A DNA stretch of 64,000 nt from an uncultured Bacteroidales bacterium (GTDB taxonomy: Bacteria > Bacteroidota > Bacteroidia > Bacteroidales > Bacteroidaceae). Under the pieces are notes generated by a model, which was not told the origin of the DNA, did not search any database, and saw only the letters and a program-made list of their open reading frames with translations. Below are positions 1 to 6,244 of the stretch, in pieces. Every line of letters starts with the position of its first letter. The first letter of the stretch is position 1. The translations under genes and the position numbers were made by a program. The DNA is taken from NCBI GenBank assembly GCA_902801485.1, contig CADCIP010000016.1:30314-94313 (forward strand), given 5' to 3'.

Positions 1-287
1 CAGCTCCTTGGGCAATCATTGGTCCAAATTCAGCATTAAGAATTTGCTCAGAATCCTCCTCCCAAAGATTTGCGGCCTTAGCCCATTGTTCAATTAATTG
101 TTCTTGTCGCTCGTCTATTTCCCAGTTGTTTGGGCAGCTTCCTTTGCTGCTTTCAGCATTGCAACTTGTTGTAAGGCTTGCTGTCGCGTTGCATGCGATG
201 ATGGACGCGCCCCAATAAGAGGCGCGCCTCCCTTGCAGAGTCCTGCATGCTCTGATAGATTGAATCGAGGAAAATCTTCTGTTCCAT
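1..287 (-). pseudogene. Decayed, edge-truncated mobile-element gene
   Basis: Read on the minus strand, three short open stretches in different frames follow one another. The first starts at an ATG at 287 (MEQKIFLDSIYQSMQDS..., 44 codons) and stops at 153. The second covers about 160-115 (MLKAAKEAAQTTGK). The third covers about 120-1 and runs off the window (IDERQEQLIEQWAKAANLW...FGPMIAQGA). All three have protein-like composition, and the last resembles the start of the putative polyvalent kinase-like proteins that I recall from Bacteroidetes mobile elements. The simplest reading is one gene broken by frameshifts, although overlapping small genes are possible. The product is not firmly recognised. 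The IS4 transposase remnant just upstream supports a mobile, decaying context. Confidence 0.45.
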
Positions 288-348
288 TTTGTATCTTTTT
301 AACGTAGTTATCCATTAGTGTCCCGTTAAAATTGGGACGAGTTAATTA

Positions 349-606
349 TTAATCAAACAACCCCGGAATAAGGGGACCTGATAGCTCTTTGACATCATTG
401 GAATAAGTCTTTTCGAATAGTTCTCTGAGCAGTGTTTTGTCCGTGAGTGACATGCTGAGGATCTGCAAGACCTCATAGGTCGAGCGCTTTAACTCCATGT
501 CATGCCGGACAATCGCCACAAGGCTGTAGGCGGTAATTGCTGCAGAGATCTGTATTCTGACAGCGTTCTCAGTAGTGCCCCAGAACTTCTTGATTTTGAG
601 GTGTTG
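349..606 (-). pseudogene. IS4-family transposase, C-terminal remnant
   Basis: The minus strand encodes about 85 residues starting QHLKIKKFWGTTENAVRIQI and ending at a TAA at 349-351 (...GPLIPGLFD). The KIKxFWGTTENAVxIQI stretch is typical of the C-terminal part of the DDE transposase of Bacteroides IS4-type elements. A TAA codon (607-609) lies directly in front of the homologous part and the DDE catalytic core is absent, so this is a 3' relic and not an active element. Just beyond the stop, near 328-341, GTCCC and GGGAC arms flank an AT-rich centre and may be the remains of the element's terminal repeat. The remnant sits next to the decayed gene at 1-287. Confidence 0.75.
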
Positions 607-662
607 TTAACAAAATGGACGCTTTTTTTCTGGCTTTCCGTCAATATTCAAAATATTATTTA

Positions 663-670
663 TAACTTTG
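663..670 (+). promoter_or_regulatory. Bacteroidetes -7 element (TAACTTTG)
   Basis: TAACTTTG matches the Bacteroidetes primary-sigma -7 consensus TAnnTTTG and lies 31 bases before the ATG of the AAA/DUF4143 gene. No convincing -33 TTG was assigned. Confidence 0.6.
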
Positions 671-701
671 CGTCATAAATTCAAAATGGCAGTTTGAAGA
701 T

Positions 702-1976
702 ATGATTAACAAAGTTGTATTGAAACAGATTCTGGCATCCAATCAAAAGGATGTAGAACAGTATCAGATTGTGCCTCGTGAGCTACCTTCCGACGAGTTT
801 GAACGTCGCGTGTTCATTGGCGTTCGTCGTGCAGGCAAGACATTCATGCTCTATCAGAAGATGCAGCAGATGTTGGCAGAAGGTCATAGTTGGACTGATA
901 TGCTTTATCTTAACTTCGAGGATGACCGTTTGGCAGACTTCAAGGCAGAGGATTTTGAACTAATATTGGAATGCCATGCTGAAATGTACGATAAGCGTCC
1001 AATGCTGTTTCTCGACGAGGTACAGAATATCGATGGGTGGGAGAAGTATGCCCGCCGTCTGGCAGATGCTAAATACAAGGTCTGGATTACTGGCAGCAAC
1101 GCTAAGATGCTTTCATCAGAGATTATGACTACCCTTGGTGGCCGTTATCTATCTACCGAGGTCTACCCCTATAGTTTTCAGGAATTTCTCAAGATTAAAG
1201 GAGTACCCTATGACGAGAATACTCTGCTAGCCACTGAGTCACGTGCCAAAATGCTACGTGCTTGGAACGAGTATTTCGAATGGGGAGGCCTGCCAGAGTC
1301 TGTTTCTTTGAGTGTCAAGCGTGATTATCTGACTAGTACCCTACAGAAAATTTATCTTGGTGACATCGTTAACCGCAACAAGATTTCAAACGCCAATCTT
1401 CTGCGACTACTCCTCAAAAAGATTGCGGAGAGCGTCAAACAACCTATATCCTACAATCGCCTTTCTAACGTTCTGTCCTCAGTAAGCGGTAAGATTACCA
1501 TGCCTACCGTGAGCAAATACATTGAATATAGTGAATCGGCCTGGCTCTTGCTGCGTCTGCGAAATATCTCTGCAGCCTTTGCAGATAAGGAATCGCTATG
1601 TAAATACTACTTTATCGATAACGGCGTACTCCACCTCTTCCTACTGGATAGCGACACTGCACTTCTTGAGAACCTGACTGCCTTGACCTTGTTCTGTAAG
1701 TATGGACATGATAAGGACAACGAACGTGTGTTTTTCTATAATGACAAGGTCGAAGTGGACTTCTATATCCCAGAAGAGAAGTTGGCAATTCAGGCATCGT
1801 ACAGCCTGTCAGGGGCCGATTCAACTTATGACCGCGAGGTAGATGCTTTAAAGAAGGTTCCCAATGTGCTCGAATGTAATCGCCGCGTCATCCTCACCTA
1901 CGATGAGTCTGACACTATTACCGACGAGTATGGCACCATCGAAGTGATGCCACTGTGGAAGTGGATTCTAGAATAA
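702..1976 (+). CDS. AAA ATPase with DUF4143 C-terminal domain
   Basis: This 424-residue protein has a Walker A motif GVRRAGKT (about 40-47), a Walker B motif MLFLDEVQ (101-108) and a sensor-like WITGSNA (128-134). The second half has the look of DUF4143, the usual partner of the AAA_14 ATPase domain. Such proteins are very common in Bacteroidetes and often sit alone near mobile DNA; their cellular role is not established, and DNA- or restriction-related roles have only been suggested. The ATG follows a -7 element by 31 bases. The gene stands alone, between transposase debris on the left and a repeat-rich gap on the right, which suggests an accessory origin. It is intact, with no frameshift seen. 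Confidence 0.85.
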   Translation: MINKVVLKQILASNQKDVEQYQIVPRELPSDEFERRVFIGVRRAGKTFMLYQKMQQMLAEGHSWTDMLYLNFEDDRLADFKAEDFELILECHAEMYDKRPMLFLDEVQNIDGWEKYARRLADAKYKVWITGSNAKMLSSEIMTTLGGRYLSTEVYPYSFQEFLKIKGVPYDENTLLATESRAKMLRAWNEYFEWGGLPESVSLSVKRDYLTSTLQKIYLGDIVNRNKISNANLLRLLLKKIAESVKQPISYNRLSNVLSSVSGKITMPTVSKYIEYSESAWLLLRLRNISAAFADKESLCKYYFIDNGVLHLFLLDSDTALLENLTALTLFCKYGHDKDNERVFFYNDKVEVDFYIPEEKLAIQASYSLSGADSTYDREVDALKKVPNVLECNRRVILTYDESDTITDEYGTIEVMPLWKWILE

Positions 1977-2150
1977 ACCATGCCTGCCACTCATCCAACG
2001 ATGCGGTTCTGGTGAACCTATTATATCAGTTTTTCTTCGCCAATTTTTAGAGAAAAGCGGAGACTTTGAGATTGGTGTGACTTAGTCTTTTGGCGTACGT
2101 ACTTCCAAAAATGATGAGCTACCGATGTGGTAAAGTTTAAAGTTTAAGGT

Positions 2151-2460
2151 CGCTGCTCTTTCGGTTCGGAAAAGAAAAGAAAAACGGCTTTTCTTTTGCT
2201 TTTCTCTATTCGTAACTCTGAACTTCGTTCTAACTTACTTTCGCTGACTTCGTCGACCTCAAACGCGACTCGGCCAAATGAAAGTAGGCTTTCTATGGCC
2301 CTCGCTGCTCTTTCGGTTCGGAAAAGAAAAGAAAAAAAACGGCTTTTCTTTTGCTTTTCTCTCGCTTATTCGTAACTCTGAACTTCGTTCTAACTTACTT
2401 TCGCTCGGAAAAGAAAAGAAAAACGGCTTTTCTTTTGCTTTTCTCTCGCTTATTCGTAAC
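2151..2460. repeat. Three copies of an AAAAGAAAAG/CTTTTCTTTT hairpin repeat
   Basis: Copy A spans about 2151-2244, copy B about 2303-2405 and copy C, shortened, about 2406-2460. The shared part begins CGGAAAAG at 2167, 2319 and 2406. Each copy has a purine arm AAAAGAAAAG, a short ACGG-type spacer and the complementary CTTTTCTTTT arm, followed by TTTTCTC and TATTCGTAAC. Copies A and B then share a TCTGAACTTCGTTCTAACTT tail. Copy C ends in TAAC, which joins TTTG to make the -7 element of the GH92 operon. The copies differ by small indels. The role is unknown; an RNA hairpin, or a repeat family that donates promoters, would fit. Confidence 0.8.
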
Positions 2461-2464
2461 TTTG
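2457..2464 (+). promoter_or_regulatory. -7 element TAACTTTG of the mannosidase operon
   Basis: TAACTTTG fits TAnnTTTG and lies 53 bases before the GH92 ATG. Its first half is the end of repeat copy C. The next 11 bases repeat the pattern (ACTTTGTGCCA twice), giving a second, weaker CAACTTTG. A TTG about 17 bases upstream, inside the pyrimidine arm of the repeat, could act as the -33 element. Confidence 0.6.
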
Positions 2465-2517
2465 TGCCAACTTTGTGCCAAATATTATTAATTTCAATAG
2501 AAAAAATACAAAATTCA

Positions 2518-4677
2518 ATGAAAAGTAAACTTTTATTTGTCGGTCTGCTCCTAAGTATGACAGCAATGGCTGACAATCTTGCAAAGTACGTTGATCCCCG
2601 TATCGGTACAGGCGACCACGGTCATGTGTTTGTTGGTGCAAACGTTCCCTTCGGCATGGTAAATGCCGGACCTACTCAAATAGAGCAGGGTTGGGACTGG
2701 TGCTCCGGATATCACGAAAGCGGTAAACAGATTATCGGCTTTGCCCAGATGCACCTTAGCGGTACAGGCTGTGGCGACCTCGGCGACATCTCCCTGATGC
2801 CTGCTTATGGCGATCTTGAACTCTCCCGTAAAGGCTTGGCCAGCGACTACCGTCACGAGACCGAAGTAATGATTCCCGGTTACTATCGCGTTCTGTTGGA
2901 TCGCTTCAGCATTATGGCCGAGGTAACGGCAACAGAGCGTGTAGCTCTCTATCGCTTCACTTACCCCAAGGGTAGCAACAACGCCCGTATTATCATCGAC
3001 CTTGATAATACCGTTGGTGATGACACACGCGAGGCAAGAGCCATTCAGATTGACGACTATACCCTGATGGGATATCGCCGTAGCGCCGGATGGGCTTCAG
3101 ACCAGCGCGTATTCTTCTGCATCCGTTTCAGCCATCCTATGCATTACTGGCTTTCAGAGGGTGTGAATGCCAAGTACGGTCAGGCTACCTTCGAGGTTGG
3201 TCCTGGCGACCAGATTCTGGCTAAGGTGGCTATCTCTCCTACCAGCGAGGCAAACGCTCTTATCAATATGAATGCCGAGATGCCTGGCTTTAACTTCAAC
3301 GAAATTGCTGACGCAGCCAGTCAGGCTTGGGATAAGGAACTGAGCCGCATCAAGGCAACCTTCCGCACGGAACGCGAGCGTACCATCTTCTATACAGCCA
3401 TGTATCACTATATGGTAGCTCCTCAGATTTGGAACGACGTAACTGGCGACTATATGGGTTGCGACCTGAAGGTTCATCGCGGTGCCGACTTTACCAACCT
3501 TACAACATGGAGCCTTTGGGATACCTATCGTGCTGCACATCCGCTGGCAACTCTTATCATGCCCGACCGTATGCGCGACTATGCCCACACCATGATGAAT
3601 ATGTATTACGAGTGGGGTGAGCTGCCCGTATGGCACTTGGTAAGCAACGATACCTATTGTATGGTAGGCGAGCCTGGCGTTCCCGTTCTGGCAGATATCA
3701 TCCTGAAGGGTGAGTGCAAAGATATCGATGCCGAGAAGATGTACGAGGCTATCAGGGCCAGTATGCTGCCCACCGAGTTTGCCAAGAACCGTCGTGTTCC
3801 CCTGCGAGGTAAGGACTACCTGGCTGAGTTGGGCTATCTGCCCTATGACGGTCGCGAAGGCGAGGTTGTAGGTAAGAGCATGGAGTACTATATTGCTGCC
3901 TGGGCTGCTGCTCAGGTTGCCGGCAAGTTGGGCCACAAGGAAGACAGCGTTCGTTTCTACAACATCAGTCAGGGTTACAGAAAGCTGTGGGATGCACGTG
4001 TTAAGTGCATGCGTGCTTTGGATATGAAGGGCGAATTCCGTCCTTTGCCCGAGAACTTCAACCCCAACCGTCAGACCCGCGACTATACCGAGGGTAACCC
4101 CTGGCAATATACCTTCCTGGTTCCCCACGACGTAAAGGGTCTTGCCAGCCTGATGGGTGGCGACAAGGCTTTAGGTGACCATCTGGATGCTCTTTTGGCT
4201 GCTGACAGCGACCTGGGCGAAGGCGCCGCTCCTGACATCTCTGGTTTGGTCGGTCAGTATGCTCACGGAAATGAGCCCAGCCACCACGTATTGTATATGT
4301 ATAACTATGTAGGCCAGCCCCGTAAGACGCAGAAGTGGGTTCGCTATGTGATGGACGAGCTTTATACCGACCAGCCTGCCGGTCTTTGCGGCAACGAGGA
4401 CGTTGGTCAGATGTCTGCATGGTACATCCTCTCTGCACTGGGTCTTTATCAGGTTGAGCCTTGCGGCGGTGTTTACCAGCTGGGTTCTCCCATCGTAGAG
4501 GAAGCCGTTATTCCCGTTGGCGAGGGCAAAACCTTCACCATCCGTACACATGGTGGCAGCAAGGAAGCCGTCTATGTCAAGAAGTATGTGCTGAACGGCA
4601 AGCAACTGAAGGGTACTACCATCACGCACGACCAGATTATGGCTGGCGGTGTACTGGATGTTTACATGACGAAGTAA
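2518..4677 (+). CDS. GH92 alpha-mannosidase, secreted
   Basis: The 719-residue product is a glycoside hydrolase family 92 exo-alpha-mannosidase, a calcium-dependent enzyme family that trims terminal mannose (often alpha-1,2) from N-glycans or mannan. The ATG at 2518 opens with a clean signal peptide (MKSKLLFVGLLLSMTAMA), followed at once by the family's opening motif YVDPRIGTGDHGH; an upstream in-frame ATG would only add repeat-derived residues. Near the C-terminus are GNEPSHHVLYMYNY (about 584) and GNEDVGQMSAW (about 624), which carry conserved active-site residues of the family. There is no lipobox, so it is probably periplasmic or exported. It heads a same-strand cassette with GH125 and a transglutaminase-like lipoprotein, which points to alpha-mannoside breakdown. 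Confidence 0.92.
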   Translation: MKSKLLFVGLLLSMTAMADNLAKYVDPRIGTGDHGHVFVGANVPFGMVNAGPTQIEQGWDWCSGYHESGKQIIGFAQMHLSGTGCGDLGDISLMPAYGDLELSRKGLASDYRHETEVMIPGYYRVLLDRFSIMAEVTATERVALYRFTYPKGSNNARIIIDLDNTVGDDTREARAIQIDDYTLMGYRRSAGWASDQRVFFCIRFSHPMHYWLSEGVNAKYGQATFEVGPGDQILAKVAISPTSEANALINMNAEMPGFNFNEIADAASQAWDKELSRIKATFRTERERTIFYTAMYHYMVAPQIWNDVTGDYMGCDLKVHRGADFTNLTTWSLWDTYRAAHPLATLIMPDRMRDYAHTMMNMYYEWGELPVWHLVSNDTYCMVGEPGVPVLADIILKGECKDIDAEKMYEAIRASMLPTEFAKNRRVPLRGKDYLAELGYLPYDGREGEVVGKSMEYYIAAWAAAQVAGKLGHKEDSVRFYNISQGYRKLWDARVKCMRALDMKGEFRPLPENFNPNRQTRDYTEGNPWQYTFLVPHDVKGLASLMGGDKALGDHLDALLAADSDLGEGAAPDISGLVGQYAHGNEPSHHVLYMYNYVGQPRKTQKWVRYVMDELYTDQPAGLCGNEDVGQMSAWYILSALGLYQVEPCGGVYQLGSPIVEEAVIPVGEGKTFTIRTHGGSKEAVYVKKYVLNGKQLKGTTITHDQIMAGGVLDVYMTK

Positions 4678-4697
4678 CGCCCCTCTCCAACCCCAAA

Positions 4698-4725
4698 CCC
4701 CTCCTCCCCCAAATGGGAGGTGGGG
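4698..4725. repeat. Dispersed G/C palindrome, intergenic copy
   Basis: A C-rich arm CCCCTCCTCCCCC (4698-4710), an AAA spacer and TGGGAGGTGGGG (4714-4725) form an imperfect hairpin between GH92 and GH125. It belongs to the same family as the copies inside queA, asnS and rluB. CCCCTCTCCAACCCC precedes it, a flank also seen in abbreviated form at other copies. Confidence 0.75.
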
Positions 4726-4762
4726 AAAATTATTTAGAAACCAAAACCACAACACGAATATT

Positions 4763-6235
4763 ATGAATAGGAATAAGAAATTCTCCCCCACCGGGGGAGT
4801 CAGAGAGGGGCTCCTTCTTTTAACCATGTTGCTGGGTGCTCCCATAGTGGCAAACAGCGCCAATTTCTACGAGGCTCCTGAAAAAGCCAAGAAGCAGGAA
4901 GTGGCTGTACAGTCAACCATCAAGGACTTGCGTCCTGCTCCCGAGAAGCGTCTCTTCCGCAGCGAGGCTGTTGAAAAGCAGATTCTCGACCTCAAATCGA
5001 AGCTTACAGCCATCGACCCCAAACTCTACTGGATGTTTGTAAACTGCTTCCCCAACACATTGGATACAACCGTTTGGTACAGCAAGGAGAGCGGTGACGA
5101 TGACACCTTCGTTATCACTGGCGACATCGAGGCAATGTGGCTGCGTGACAGCGCTGCACAGGTATGGCCCTATCTGCGTTATGTCAAGCAGGACGAACCC
5201 CTGCGTCACCTTATCCGTGGCGTTATCCGCCGTCAGTTGGCCTGCATCCTCATCGATCCGTACGCCAACGCCTTCAATATAGGTCCCACCGGTGGAGAAT
5301 GGCAGTCAGACAATACCAAGATGAAGAAGGAACTGCACGAGCGTAAGTACGAGATTGACTCGCTCTGCTATCCCTTGCGTCTGGCTTACGCCTACTGGCA
5401 GCAGACAGGCGACACCAGCATCTTCGACGAGAAGTGGCTACAGGCCATCCGCGAGATTCTGCACGTCTTCCAAGACCAGCAGAACTGGAACGGTCCTATC
5501 ACCAACTACCGTTTCACCCGCAAGACAGAGGCTTTGCACGATACACGTTCCAACAGAGGTTACGGTCATCCCGGTAAACCTTGCGGACTGATTGCCAGTG
5601 CCTTCCGTCCCTCTGACGACAGTACCATCTTCCCCTATCTGGTTCCCAGCAACTTCTTTGCCGTAAGTGTATTGCGCAAGGCTGCTATCATCCTGAACGA
5701 TGTGAATAAGGAATACGGACTGGCCAGCGACTGCCGCCGTATGGCAACCCAGGTGGAAGAGGCTCTGGAGAAATATGCTGTTGTGGAGCATTCCAAGTAT
5801 GGCAAGATTTATGCCTTCGAGGTTGACGGCTATGGTTCTGCTCTTCTGATGGATGACTCCAATGCGCCCAGCCTGCTCTGTCTGCCTTATCTGACCGATG
5901 TGTCTATCGATGACCCCATCTACCAGAATACCCGTAAGTTTGTCTGGAGTGAGGATAATCCTTACTTCTTCAAGGGTAAGGCCGGTGAAGGTATCGGCGG
6001 TCCTCACTGCGGTCTGAACAAGCCTTGGCCTATGAGTCTGGTCATGAAAGCCTTCACTACCAACGACCGTGCCGAGAAGGAATGGTGCGTTCAGCAGATT
6101 CTGAAGACCGATGGTGACACAGGTTTCATGCATGAGTCTTTCAACAAGGACGATGCCAAGGACTTCACCCGTTCTTGGTTCGCATGGGCCAACACGCTGT
6201 TTGGCGAACTTATTGTTGATATGTACGCTCAGTAA
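4763..6235 (+). CDS. GH125 exo-alpha-1,6-mannosidase
   Basis: The 490-residue protein is a glycoside hydrolase family 125 (formerly DUF1237) enzyme, a family known for exo-alpha-1,6-mannosidase activity. Family hallmarks include GDIEAMWLRDSAAQVWPYL (about 119-137), the GLIASAFRPSDD stretch, and FMHESFNKDD...RSWFAWANTLFGEL at the end, which contains a likely catalytic glutamate. The N-terminus is a signal peptide with an odd n-region (KKFSPTGGVREG), because a dispersed palindrome lies inside the codons. The gene follows GH92 by 85 bases and abuts the next gene. Together, GH92 and GH125 would remove alpha-1,2- and alpha-1,6-linked mannose from high-mannose glycans or fungal mannan. No SusC/SusD pair is present in the window. 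Confidence 0.92.
   Translation: MNRNKKFSPTGGVREGLLLLTMLLGAPIVANSANFYEAPEKAKKQEVAVQSTIKDLRPAPEKRLFRSEAVEKQILDLKSKLTAIDPKLYWMFVNCFPNTLDTTVWYSKESGDDDTFVITGDIEAMWLRDSAAQVWPYLRYVKQDEPLRHLIRGVIRRQLACILIDPYANAFNIGPTGGEWQSDNTKMKKELHERKYEIDSLCYPLRLAYAYWQQTGDTSIFDEKWLQAIREILHVFQDQQNWNGPITNYRFTRKTEALHDTRSNRGYGHPGKPCGLIASAFRPSDDSTIFPYLVPSNFFAVSVLRKAAIILNDVNKEYGLASDCRRMATQVEEALEKYAVVEHSKYGKIYAFEVDGYGSALLMDDSNAPSLLCLPYLTDVSIDDPIYQNTRKFVWSEDNPYFFKGKAGEGIGGPHCGLNKPWPMSLVMKAFTTNDRAEKEWCVQQILKTDGDTGFMHESFNKDDAKDFTRSWFAWANTLFGELIVDMYAQ
4783..4799. repeat. Dispersed palindrome inside the GH125 signal peptide
   Basis: CTCCCCCACCGGGGGAG (17 bp) sits seven codons into the GH125 gene and is translated as part of SPTGGV. 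It is a member of the same palindrome family as the intergenic copy 85 bases upstream. Confidence 0.8.
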
Positions 6236-6244
6236 ATGATATTT

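Larger units (their letters stand above)
1977..2517. other. 540-bp gap, mostly repeats, leading into the mannosidase operon
   Basis: No convincing gene lies here. Positions 1977-2150 contain nothing I recognise. Positions 2151-2460 carry three copies of a hairpin repeat, and the promoter of the GH92 gene begins at the end of the last copy. A reading frame opens through the repeats from 2278 in phase with GH92, but its translation is repeat-derived (repeated KEKKNGFSFAFLSLIRN) and precedes a normal signal peptide, so I do not count it as coding. Confidence 0.7.

Noticed and set aside
349-606. Active IS4 element
   Set aside because: Only the C-terminal 85 residues remain and the catalytic DDE core is missing, with a stop codon at the break.
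2151-2460. CRISPR array
   Set aside because: The three copies are unevenly spaced (152 and 87 bp), lack unique spacers of constant length, and no cas gene is nearby.
2278-2517. N-terminal extension of 80 residues for the GH92 gene
   Set aside because: The extension is translated repeat sequence (KEKKNGFSFAFLSLIRN twice), lies over the likely promoter, and is followed by a normal signal peptide at 2518.
3154-4128. 324-codon minus-strand frame inside GH92
   Set aside because: Antisense shadow of a clear glycosidase gene in a region of moderate GC; no family resemblance or start context.
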